In this document: in pieces, positions 1 to 7,717 of the stretch
How the letters are laid out: each line of letters opens with the position of its first letter
How positions within the stretch are numbered: the stretch's first letter is position 1
NCBI GenBank assembly: GCA_020736575.1
Contig: JAGPYM010000143.1
Coordinates: 1 to 18,089 of the forward strand
DNA: 18,089 bases
Direction of reading: 5' to 3'
Origin: Thelonectria olida
Taxonomy: Eukaryota > Ascomycota > Sordariomycetes > Hypocreales > Nectriaceae
The notes under the pieces: generated by a model
Told to the model about the DNA's origin: nothing
The model's input: only the letters and a program-made list of their open reading frames with translations
Databases searched by the model: none
Position numbers and translations under genes: made by a program

Positions 1-1
1 T

Positions 2-148
2 CATGGCGCTGTTTGGGGCCCGATGTTGCAGAGCGTGGCGCAGACGAGCCCCTTTCCAGCAAAGCGTCTGCCAGCTGACCTGAATCTCAGACACGTTGAT
101 TGGCTTGTAGATTTCTATCCTGAGGGATGGTGGAGACGCGGCGCTTAA
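2..148 (+). CDS. Possible 3' end of an unidentified gene, cut by the window edge
   Basis: This frame is open from the first bases of the window to a TAA at 146-148 and encodes 48 residues. The C-terminal part reads like real protein (…LNLRHVDWLVDFYPEGWW then RRGA and stop), rich in aromatic and charged residues, with none of the low-complexity look of a chance frame. No family is recognised and the start lies outside the window. It would be transcribed in the same direction as the DUF7703-like gene 445 bp downstream. It could equally be a chance open frame, because a 49-codon run in GC-balanced DNA is not rare. Confidence 0.3.
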   Translation, partial: HGAVWGPMLQSVAQTSPFPAKRLPADLNLRHVDWLVDFYPEGWWRRGA

Positions 149-592
149 CCGTCGCGGACTAAAGAAGACGGATGCGAATTCGAAATGACATAAAGAGCGA
201 GGATGACGTTCCAAGGTTGCCGATTGGCATCTGACGGATGTCGCGTCTGTGGTCAATTCCCTCTGCAATTCTTGGAATCACGTGTCTGGTTTGCCATCCC
301 TGATCAGCCATCGCCATGTCAAGCTTTTCGTTGCATATGTCAGCCAAGAACCCCCTCCAACCTGCCCTTTTGTGCTTTGCATCTCCTCTTGGAGTATGAT
401 TTACCACCTCAAGCGTTATCGCAGCTGATGACTCGACCTTACCGAAAAACACGGCGCCACTGCTGGAGTGCTCCCTAGTTCTTGCGGCTCTCCTTGTGCG
501 GCGTGCCGCATTGACTACTCGGTTCAGCCACGCACGCACATCGCTCCGTGTTTCGGACAGTTTCGTCCGCCCCTTGAAGATTGAGCAGAGAA
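149..592. promoter_or_regulatory. Intergenic region and presumed promoter/5' leader of the DUF7703-like gene
   Basis: No convincing gene is seen. Overlapping open frames occur on both strands (203-478 + and 159-539 -) but their products look like mutual shadows: Arg/Cys/Pro-rich with no domain. The stretch directly precedes the ATG at 593 and should hold that gene's promoter and leader. No clear TATA box or known operator was identified. Confidence 0.35.
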
Positions 593-1564
593 ATGGCCGT
601 GGAAACCGTCGACAGCAATTCTATTCTCACTGGGCCCACGGCATTTGTCATTGCTTGCTTTCTCGCAATCTCGATATACAACTTCCTTGAACTCAATTTC
701 ATCATCCTCACTACCTTCAAGAGACGGACAGGCCTCTACTTCTGGAGTTTTATATTCGCTACGTGGGGCATACCCTTCTACTCAGCCGGTTTCCTTCTCA
801 AGAACTTCCGACCAAGCACGAATAGCTATGTCTACGTGACATTCATCATCCTCGGCTGGTGGCCCCTGGTAACCGGCCAGGCTGCGGTCCTGTATTCTCG
901 ACTCCACCTGGTGTTGGACAAGAGATCGTGGCTGAAGGCTGTTCGGGTCATGATTGTTGTCAATGTCATCATTTGTCATGTCCCTACTACCGTTCTGGTT
1001 TACGGCGCGAACTCTGCGAATCCAGGGGGCTTCACAAAGCCCTATTCCGTGTACGAAAAAATCCAAATCACCCTCTTTTTCCTCCAGGAAATGATCATTT
1101 CCGGACTATACATTTTTGAGACAACAAAGATCCTTCGAATTACGGCCATTACCGGACGAGATTCGAACCGCCAGTACCGACACTTACTGAGACACCTTCT
1201 TGTCGTCAGCATCCTTGTTGCTGCACTCGATGGCCCCATCTTGGCCTTGGAGTACGCAAATCTGTATCGACTCCAGACAAGCTACAAGGTTTTTGTATAC
1301 AGCGTCAAACTCAAACTCGAGTTCAGCATCCTCAACCGTCTTGTCGAGGTGTCGAAAGCTCGAAAAAGTAGCACGTCTTTTGCCCAGACAACAGAGCGTA
1401 CAGAGCGCAGCGAGAGCATAGGGCAGGGACCTTTGGGGGAAACCATGCCAGCCTTCAGGCGGCCTAGTTGGAATCTTCGAAAAGGGAGCAGTAGAAAACC
1501 AAGTGCTACTGGTGCAGAGGTCAGGGGAGAGTTGGGAAACGAAGGCGCAAATAACAAAAGTTGA
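593..1564 (+). CDS. DUF7703-like seven-helix integral membrane protein
   Basis: A 323-residue protein from a single uninterrupted exon. The frame is open from a TTG at 581, but the first ATG is at 593 (context GAAATGG, purine at -3 and G at +4), so that start is chosen. Hydrophobic segments lie at about residues 15-38, 47-69, 79-101, 116-137, 156-178, 199-221 and, more weakly, 231-251. A polar Ser/Arg-rich tail follows (about 255-323), probably cytosolic. The order of motifs fits the fungal family annotated DUF7703: ELNFIILTTFKRRTGLYFW near the first loop, GWWPLVTGQ and LYSRLHLV in helix 3, HVPTTVLVYG in helix 4, and EKIQ...QEMIISGLYI in helix 5. Family members are uncharacterised; a receptor-like or sensory role is only a guess from topology. 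This is the only gene in the window with a complete, undamaged frame. It converges on the ligase pseudogene, with about 200 bp between the stop codons. Confidence 0.85.
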   Translation: MAVETVDSNSILTGPTAFVIACFLAISIYNFLELNFIILTTFKRRTGLYFWSFIFATWGIPFYSAGFLLKNFRPSTNSYVYVTFIILGWWPLVTGQAAVLYSRLHLVLDKRSWLKAVRVMIVVNVIICHVPTTVLVYGANSANPGGFTKPYSVYEKIQITLFFLQEMIISGLYIFETTKILRITAITGRDSNRQYRHLLRHLLVVSILVAALDGPILALEYANLYRLQTSYKVFVYSVKLKLEFSILNRLVEVSKARKSSTSFAQTTERTERSESIGQGPLGETMPAFRRPSWNLRKGSSRKPSATGAEVRGELGNEGANNKS

Positions 1565-2342
1565 GATTTCAATGTCATATGCAGACACTACTACTATGGC
1601 AGCTTACAAGTCCGGCACCACCCACATGCAGCATTCAAGTGTGATATTAGGCGTGAGGTTAGGAGTGCTGGTGCCAGACTTTTGTCTTGTCACTTTCCTA
1701 ATGATTTGGTAATCCGTGCTTTCGGATGATAGAGCCATCCATACCTAGTCATATAATACCAAATCAGACGGCCACCTCAACCCAGCGAGCAGACCTGTCA
1801 GTTGTTGGCCCGATATTTACCAACTCTTTCAGCTTTCTCTTGTTGATCTTGTATCTCACGTACGGATACCTCTCAACGAAGTCAGCGCCGCCTGAGAGTC
1901 TCTTGAAGCTACCTAGCTCCTCTTGGACATAAGCCTCGAGTTCTTCCGCAAGTTCTACGAGGGCCTCTTTTCTTTCTACTCTGATCGACCCTTTGTTCAG
2001 CTTCGGGCCGTAGAACGACAACGGCTGCAGGGTGCTCTTGCTGGGGCTCTTGGTCACGTATACCCACATCAATCGCCGTTGCCACTGCCGGGTGATCAAA
2101 GAGAACAGCTTCAAACTCTTCTGCTAAAGCATGGGTCCCGTAGCCATCCCCTACACGTAAAAGCTCCTTTAGTCGGTCAATGATGAAGACATTAGAGTTT
2201 TCGTCGACGTATCCAACATTTCTAAAGTGGAACCAACCCTCGGAGTCAAAATCCTTGCTCGCCTCTGCGTTGTCCTTGTTCCCTGCAAACCTAGCTAGGG
2301 TGCTTCTCACGAGGATCTCGCCCTGGTGGTTATGTCCCAGGT

Positions 2343-2398
2343 CCTTGCCCGTTTCAAGGTCAATAACTCTCCTTGCCCGTTTCAAGGTCAATAACTCT
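2343..2398. repeat. Perfect 28-bp tandem duplication inside the ligase pseudogene
   Basis: Two identical 28-bp units lie head to tail at 2343-2370 and 2371-2398. On the minus strand each encodes the RVIDLETGK region, which is why that peptide appears twice in two different frames. As 28 is not a multiple of three, the duplication shifts the reading frame. The copies are identical, so the event is recent or was never followed by RIP, which normally needs longer duplications. Confidence 0.95.
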
Positions 2399-3234
2399 CG
2401 CCTGCAAACCGTTGACTAGCGTACCGCTGGACCCAGGCACGGAAGAAGCTTCATCAATTTGCAGTGCGATGAGCAGGGTCTCTGTTGTACCCCATTCGAT
2501 ACAGAGACGGACACCGTTGAACTTCTCCTGCACAGAGTCGCGAATCTTGGAGTGGACAGGAGCTCCAGCCATTAGAAGCCACCTGATGCTCTTATATGTG
2601 GCACCGCCTTTCTTCTCCGTCTTGGCAATCTGAGCTGCTAGCGGTGGTGTGACAAATAAGAATGTGATACCATGTTCATCGATGAGGTGAGAGGAAGACT
2701 GGTCAAATGGTTTGGACAGGATAATCACCGGAATTCCGAGGAGAATATTGAGGCCGAGGTTCAGCTTGGCGTTGATTCCATAGGCACATGGGAGAGAAGA
2801 GATCCAAACGTCTTTCTCGGGGTTCGTGTCGGCTGGGACAGTCAACCGCGCAGTCAGAAGGTTTGCCGCCCAGTGTGCATGCGTTGTGAGGAAGGACTTG
2901 ACATTGCCGGAAGAACTTCTTGTGCGGTAGATAAAGTTATTGTGTTCCTCTGTCTTCTCTTTTCCAGATAGATGAAAGCCATCAAATAGATCGGACTCTT
3001 TTGATAGCAGCTCCTCAATATTGGAGGTGCCATCGGGAGTACCAGTCAAGCTGATGAGAGGGAGGTCATGATAGGCCTTTGCTGCTCCTGTGGTGATTGA
3101 GACCAGATTCTCATCAGTGACGATGAGCTTGGCTTCGGCCTGTTCCAGTCTTGGGACGATTGCTTTCGCGTCAAGGCCACGCTGGACTGGGATTGGAGAT
3201 ATTGTCGCGCCGGTGGCAAGAACTGCAAAGGATG

Positions 3235-3299
3235 CTACAGGATAATGAATCTATTTCAAGCTGTGAGAAAGATGGCTCTGAAATCCGCGAATGTTGTAC
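3235..3299 (-). other. Spliceosomal intron of the ligase pseudogene (65 bp)
   Basis: On the minus strand exon 1 ends with GTA G at 3300, the intron begins GTACAA at 3299 and ends CTGTAG at 3235, and exon 2 resumes CA TCC TTT GCA. Splicing joins the frame as ...NNSV-ASFAVLATG, which restores the conserved ANL sequence. Unspliced, the frame stops within the intron. Confidence 0.75.
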
Positions 3300-4046
3300 C
3301 TACGGAGTTGTTGGCCAAGAAAGCGACAACATTGTTCGGTCGGATGCCGTCTTTGTTGGCCAGGACAGTGGCCAATTGACGGCTCTTGGTCTCCAGTGCT
3401 TCAAGAGTCAGAGTGTCGCTGGTCTCATGCACACGATATAAGACTCTGTCACTAGGATAATCTTCCCGGGAAGTATTGAAGATGAAGTTGAATACAACCG
3501 TAGCAGGAGGGTCAACCTTGGGGGGCCTAGACTCGAAAACCATCTTCAAGATTGATGGAAGAAAGATACGATGTTGGAATATGTGGAACTGCTGCGATTG
3601 ATGATTCAAACACTTGGTAGCAAAATGCAAGCTACACTTATTTGTCTCTAGATGTTGGACATTTATTCAAATACCGTAGCATAAATTCGTTCATCATCAC
3701 AGCAAGCTCGTCAGTTGCGTCGGTGTAACACCGCACATATCAACTTATCATGTATCAAGTAGCCAAAGTTTGCGCTGTCTACTGTATGATCGCCTTGGAA
3801 ATATTTTGACGCAATTTTGGAATCATTCCTATCATACTGCAGGCTTTGCACACGTCCGAGCCCGCAGGTTGAGTGCATAGAAGCCCTGGCTCATGAGGAG
3901 TCACGGACGAACAACTCCACGGCTCGTGATGGCCCGAGAATGCCTGTACGGCACTACGCCTCTGCCTTACAGTAATGCCTAGATCGACGATCAAGGGGAG
4001 AAACATCCGAGTCGGCTCTTCTTAGTTTTCCGGTTGGATATCTATC

Positions 4047-4090
4047 CCTTACCACGCCATGTCTCACGGCGATGACGTGCCTTACCACGC
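4047..4090. repeat. Direct repeat CCTTACCACGC, two copies 33 bp apart
   Basis: The 11-mer CCTTACCACGC occurs exactly at 4047-4057 and 4080-4090. It lies in the divergent promoter region and could be a pair of transcription factor sites, but no factor is assigned and two copies of an 11-mer may be coincidental. Confidence 0.35.
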
Positions 4091-4240
4091 AACGTCGGAC
4101 TTGGATGGATGCTTCGGTGGATGGGATGATTGGGTAAATGCATAACTTGGATAGTTGAAAGAAAAGAAACCTTTTACTGACTTTGCCTCACAATGCACTC
4201 TCCAGGTTTAACACAATCAGCTTCGACATGGTCACATCTG

Positions 4241-4262
4241 CCTGGGTACCTAGGCACCCAGG
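4241..4262. promoter_or_regulatory. Imperfect 22-bp palindrome around CCTAGG
   Basis: The stretch 4241-4262 equals its own reverse complement except at one symmetric pair: arms CCTGGGT and ACCCAGG flank a CCTAGG core. It is a candidate dimeric operator upstream of the oxygenase relic. ACCTAGG-type words are common in ascomycete intergenic DNA, so specificity is uncertain. Confidence 0.35.
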
Positions 4263-4495
4263 TCAGGTAGTGCGAGGAATGCATAGAAGTGGAATACCTC
4301 TTGAACGCCACTCGACAGATGACGAGAATGAAGCTATCTCAAACATAACTAAATGACTCTAGCCCGTCTACAACTTCATAAATTCAGACTTAACCCAAGT
4401 CTAGATAATTACCTCAGATTTACCTGCATCTTGACATAATTTCTTAGCATCAACCAACACCATCAATCACATATGTTTCTTCAAGCACCTTAAAC

Positions 4496-4597
4496 ATGGC
4501 CGTCAACGGAACAGCAAACCTCCCCATCATTGATTTTGCCAAAATTATTGGGCTCTCCATCTCCCACTCGCCTGGGGTTCTCAAGGAAAGTTATTGA
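4496..4597 (+). pseudogene. N-terminal fragment of a 2-oxoglutarate/Fe(II)-dependent oxygenase
   Basis: From the ATG at 4496 the frame reads MAVNGTANLPIIDFAKIIG, then diverges (GLSISHSPG...) and stops at 4595-4597. The LPIIDFAKI block is the characteristic first beta-strand of isopenicillin-N-synthase-like non-haem iron oxygenases, normally about 300-350 residues long. Nothing downstream supplies the following helix, the HxD...H iron triad or the RxS 2-oxoglutarate motif. The homology ends abruptly after about 19 residues, which points to a deletion or rearrangement. The alternative, a short first exon with a lost remainder, cannot be separated by eye. Such enzymes are frequent tailoring oxygenases in fungal metabolite clusters, which fits its neighbours. 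Confidence 0.5.
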
Positions 4598-5094
4598 CTG
4601 AAACGCGCTTTTGTAAGATGCAATCATGCAAAATCTAGTGAAAGTGGAGATCAGCTTCGCTCCGTTGATGAGGTGTGTGAGTGGATGTGTGAGTTGTAAG
4701 GTTCACAGTGACAGAGAGCGAAGGACATATAACGGCTGAGTGCCTACAGAAGCGCCTCCGTGTTCAACGACGACTGAGCGTGGGAATATAGAAAAGGTTC
4801 CGGGGTAGCATTCGCCCAAGTTGAAGACCCTCAGGCCGAGTACATGCCCCCTTTGAAGACCAACCAACAACAAGTTCGCTGCATAGGACCGTCGTCACCG
4901 ATTGCTATGTTACGTTACGAGAGCCAGGTTAGTTGTGAAACGTTCTCGTCAACCCCCTTAAAAAATTGGTGGCAAGTGATACTGACAACTGTGCAGCGCC
5001 ATGCCCCAGAGCTCCGGTCTCCTCCTAGCTTTCCAAGAATCAAGACGGAGATAATAACCACGAGGGTCCGGGAAATCAACTCACCTGTTCGAAG
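4598..5094. other. Unassigned stretch between oxygenase fragment and DAHP synthase relic
   Basis: No gene is recognised. An open frame on the plus strand from an ATG at 4844 runs into the DAHP synthase homology, but residues before about 5095 (for example PPLKTNQQQVRCIGPSSP) do not resemble that family. It may be old 5' leader, a decayed intron, or unrelated sequence joined by the deletion that removed the oxygenase. Confidence 0.4.
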
Positions 5095-6251
5095 CACCAA
5101 TTCATGGACTCCTGAGTCGTGGCGCTCAATGGATGTCGCACGGGCTGTCGAGTACAGCGATACCGAAGCACTTAACGATGCATACTCCTATTTGAAGAGG
5201 CTTCCTCCGCTTATAAGCCACTCTGAGATCGAGCAGATTTACATAAAGCTGTACCACGTTGCCATTGGTTGCGAGTTTGTTATTCAAGGTGACGACTGCG
5301 CCGAAAGTTTCCATGATGTTCAATACGACATCATCAAGCGTAAAGTCGCACTCCTGCGACAGCAGAGTCACAATAGAGGAAGCGCTTGGCAAGACGGTAA
5401 TCCTCATTGGCCGCATCGCTGGCTAGTACGCCAAACCGCGCCCAAAAACCTTTGAGATTCTCCCTTCTGACGAGAAAGTCTTCGCCTTTCGAGGATCATA
5501 ACATCAATTCGGAAGCCCAAACGAACGAGCACCTGATCCCAACAGGCTTTAGCTTGGGTATTTCTATTCTGCCGCGTCTCAGAACACCATCCGACACGTC
5601 CCTGACTTACCGTCTCCCCCTTCAAAATCTAACAGCGGCGCTACTTTATACACATCTCACGAGGCTCTTTATCTTCTGCTCTGACTATGATCATTACAAT
5701 CTTTCCGCCACGACTATTTGGCTTGGTGAGCGCACTCGCCAACTGGACGGCGCCCACTTTGAGTATGCTCGAGGCCTGAGGAATCCTGTTGGAGTCAAGA
5801 TCGGTCCATCAGTTACGACAACGGGGGTTGTTGCGCTTCTCAATGCGTTGGCTCCCGGTCGAGCTCAGCACGGAAAAATTACCATCATCGCCCGTCTGGG
5901 CCATGAACGCGTGGTATCATTAGGGTAGTCCAACTTAGCGGCCATATCCCTATCTGGATGAATGGCCCGTGCCATGCGAACACGTTCACGACTTCAAAGG
6001 GAGTGAAGACGCGTCGGGTGGAGGATATGCTGGTGAAGTTGCAAGAGACGTACATTGCCCACAGGAGTCTTGAGAGTCACCTTGGTGGTATTCACATTGA
6101 ACAAACTGGCGATGATGTGATGGAATGTATTGATTGACGTACGAATGATCTTGGGTAGTAGTACTAGACACTTTGTGATCCTTGATTATCACGAGAGCAG
6201 GTGTTGACCTTGGTGAAACAGTTTGGGGAGTTTATGAGGAAGCATGGCTAG
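5095..6251 (+). pseudogene. Decayed class II DAHP synthase (3-deoxy-D-arabino-heptulosonate 7-phosphate synthase)
   Basis: Class II DAHP synthase joins phosphoenolpyruvate and erythrose 4-phosphate, the first step of the shikimate pathway. Family landmarks appear in order across three frames: TPESWRS, LPPLISHSEIEQ, FVIQGDDCAESFHDVQYD, GKTVI(L)IGRIAG-YAKPR, HNINSEAQTN, a SAASQN block, IWLGERTRQLDGAHFEYARG, RNPVGVKIGPSV, ARLGHERV, IWMN-PCHANTFTTSKGVKTR, HLGGIHIEQTGDDV-EC, and a 3' end LSREQVLTLVKQFGEFM before TAG at 6249-6251. Frames change near 5370, 5495, 5527, 5675 and 5920. In-frame stops lie at 5424-5426 (expected Gln, CAG to TAG), 5550-5552, 6135-6137, 6156-6161, 6165-6167 and 6183-6185 (expected Arg, CGA to TGA). 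The expected QGGDC reads QGDDC (5291-5293). The true start is unclear; 5095 is where homology begins. A second, non-housekeeping copy is typical of metabolite clusters needing extra shikimate flux. Confidence 0.9.
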
Positions 6252-6667
6252 TAACTAATTAAAACAACTCGCTTGGACTTAATTACTGGAATGGCTGGAC
6301 TTTTTAGTAATTTATCGCATTCGCAAATGATAAGAGTTTATAGCAGTATATTTCAAGCTACCTATCTTTACTCATACGTTTGCATTCAATGTCTAGTCGA
6401 CGGGTGATTTCGTGAGGAAAATTGTCTGTGCCATCACCGTTGGGTTTGAATATGACTATCATCCCAAAAGAAATGCACAAGCCAATTAGGTAATTACCAT
6501 CACAGTGAGATTGCATTTAATTGCTATTCTTACGAACATATTATCCTAGCGGAGACTTGAAATGTTGCGTGAATTATCGGTCTGCTATGCCCATGGTCTC
6601 GTAGATTGAAGAAAAGAAGGAGAGCTTATTCAGGAACTGTTTCCTCCGTGGTCAAGTTAACCACTCG
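6252..6667. other. AT-leaning intergenic stretch
   Basis: No gene, RNA or repeat is recognised. It separates the convergent 3' ends of the DAHP synthase relic (+) and the methyltransferase relic (-), and is noticeably more AT-rich than its flanks. Confidence 0.5.
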
Positions 6668-7717
6668 CTATGAAGCAAGCGGCTTCTTCCCATAGATAAA
6701 ATTCAACTTGGGACGATATCCGTAAGTCTTGATCTCAATTTCTAGGGCATCAAGAAACTGATGAAACTCCTTTGGGTTAGCTGCGACGCCAGGAATTCCA
6801 GCTCCTGAGTAGATATCAGCTAACCAAGAGCTTCAATATTGCAGGCAAGGCAGAGAAAAATTGCGTGGAATCTTCTCATCGGAATTTTGGAAACACTCGA
6901 CCCATAACTCGGCAGAATTGTTCTTCTTATCCTCTCCGCTGTTGCCCAATTACCGTAACCGTGATCAAATTGTATCTTGCTTACATCCTCTAGGCCGGCC
7001 TCCTTCAGTAGACTCCCTAGTTTGTATGCTATATGAATATCCATTCCAAAGCTGGCAGTTGACCACTCCTGTAGTGCAGCGTGCTTTCGCAACTGCGGCC
7101 GCTTGACGGCATCGGCTGGGTCCCGCGGGTCAATCCACTCAGCCTCAACGAGCTGGATATAGCCGCCTGGCTTTAGAATCGCCACCAGGTTAGAGATCAC
7201 TTGAGGCCACTCTGAGGCCTTGATACCCCAGATAAGTAGGCGCTGGTGGACAATATCAAACGTGGAGGCCCAATTCCAAGAGGGAGGAAATGGTGCACGA
7301 ATATCGTGGCTACTAAGGTTAATAGCACCACTTGAGCCAGAAGGTGATGGAGGGAATAGAGCGGAGCCAATATCGACGCTGTAAAGTTCCGAGTCATGAG
7401 ATGGAGGTTGGCGAGTGAGATCGTTGAGCCAAAAACCTGAGCGACTTTTAGTTTCCAAGTAGTTGTGTTTCTAGAGTGAGGATTATACCATCCGCAGCGC
7501 CCGAGTCCAGAACCCTCAGAGAGGCTTGACTATGAATTGAAGGGACAACAACCAACTGGCCGCCTGTAGTCAAGTTCATGAAATGGTGCTGACGACGTAG
7601 GCGCTCGATCTCCTGAGCGTGATGAGGGAGCATATAACTGCCCTCGCTGCCCGAGAATGGAGCAAGCGGCGTAGAGACCGTGACAGCGATCGTGTTTTTG
7701 GAAGTCGTTGCAGTCAT
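6668..7717 (-). pseudogene. UMTA/LaeA-like SAM-dependent methyltransferase, broken near its 3' end
   Basis: The ancestral protein had about 332 residues, usual for fungal small-molecule methyltransferases of the UMTA/LaeA-like group. Exon 1 starts at the ATG at 7717 and carries YMLPHHAQEIERLRRQHH and motif I, VLDSGAADG (residues about 69-77), the SAM-binding loop. After a 52-bp intron come FWLNDL, SVDIGSALFPP, FDIVHQRLLIWG (motif II region) and ILKPGGYIQLVEAEW (post-motif III). After NWATAERI the frame breaks near 6930, best explained by one missing base. The next frame continues plausibly with NNSAELWVECFQNSDEKIP, meets a TGA at 6835-6833, and then reads on to EIEIKTYGYRPKLNFIYGKK and the natural TAG at 6670-6668. 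The SAM-binding core is undamaged; the C-terminal third would be lost or replaced by a 33-residue out-of-frame tail. A sequencing error at the frameshift is possible, but the TGA is a separate lesion. Confidence 0.85.
7437..7488 (-). other. Spliceosomal intron of the methyltransferase pseudogene (52 bp)
   Basis: On the minus strand, exon 1 ends GCG GAT G at 7489, the intron runs from GTATAA (7488) to CTCAG (7437), and exon 2 starts GT TTT TGG. Splicing gives LDSGAADG-FWLNDL, a continuous motif I, in phase 1. A GT donor, AG acceptor and 52-bp length are typical of Pezizomycotina introns. Confidence 0.8.

Larger units (their letters stand above)
1764..3543 (-). pseudogene. Broken adenylate-forming enzyme (4-coumarate:CoA ligase / acyl-CoA synthetase-like)
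   Basis: The ancestral gene would have encoded about 560 residues, the normal size for a stand-alone ANL enzyme, which activates a carboxylic acid as acyl-AMP and usually transfers it to CoA. The ATG at 3543-3541 has A at -3 and G at +4. Exon 1 (3543-3300) carries the N-terminal lid (DRVLYRVHETSDTLTLEALE, RPNNVVAFLANNSV). After a 65-bp intron, exon 2 continues ASFAVLATGATISPIPVQ and on through VWISSLPCAYGINAKLNLG, a WGTTET motif (A5), VIDLETGK, NVFIIDRLKELL and a C-terminal KINKRKLKEL (A10-like). Lesions: a 28-bp tandem duplication at 2343-2398 shifts the frame and ends the protein after ETGKESY; a second frameshift lies near 1997-2010; the P-loop reads RTRSSSGNVKS where RTSGSSG-type is expected; and the conserved TGD of motif A7 reads FRN (2226-2218). 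The A10 stretch (YPYVRYKINK) lacks the usual GK. The product is surely inactive. The native substrate cannot be told. Confidence 0.88.
3544..4495. other. Intergenic region between the divergent ligase and oxygenase relics
   Basis: No supportable gene. It should contain the old divergent promoters of the ligase (-) and the oxygenase fragment (+). A weak minus-strand open frame (3779-4006) has no recognisable domain. Composition is intermediate, with AT-rich stretches near 4360-4480 just before the oxygenase ATG. Short direct and palindromic motifs within it are listed separately. Confidence 0.5.

Noticed and set aside
159..539. Minus-strand open frame of 126 codons overlapping a plus-strand frame at 203-478
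   Set aside because: Both products are Arg-rich without a recognisable domain, they overlap each other, and they sit in the expected promoter/leader of the DUF7703-like gene. Neither has independent support.
782..1588. Several open frames on both strands inside the DUF7703-like gene
   Set aside because: They are shadows of a clearly hydrophobic, family-matching coding frame; none shows a domain.
1923..3441. Plus-strand open frames opposite the ligase pseudogene
   Set aside because: They are antisense shadows. The minus strand carries the conserved ANL motifs in order.
3779..4006. 75-codon minus-strand frame in the intergenic region
   Set aside because: No homology, no start context and no relation to neighbours.
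4577..4610. Resemblance of this stretch (AAGGAAAGTTATTGAC...TGAAACG) to the duplicated ligase segment at 2343-2398
   Set aside because: Only a short, gapped match of some 20-odd bases; no further ligase homology flanks it, so chance is the simplest explanation.
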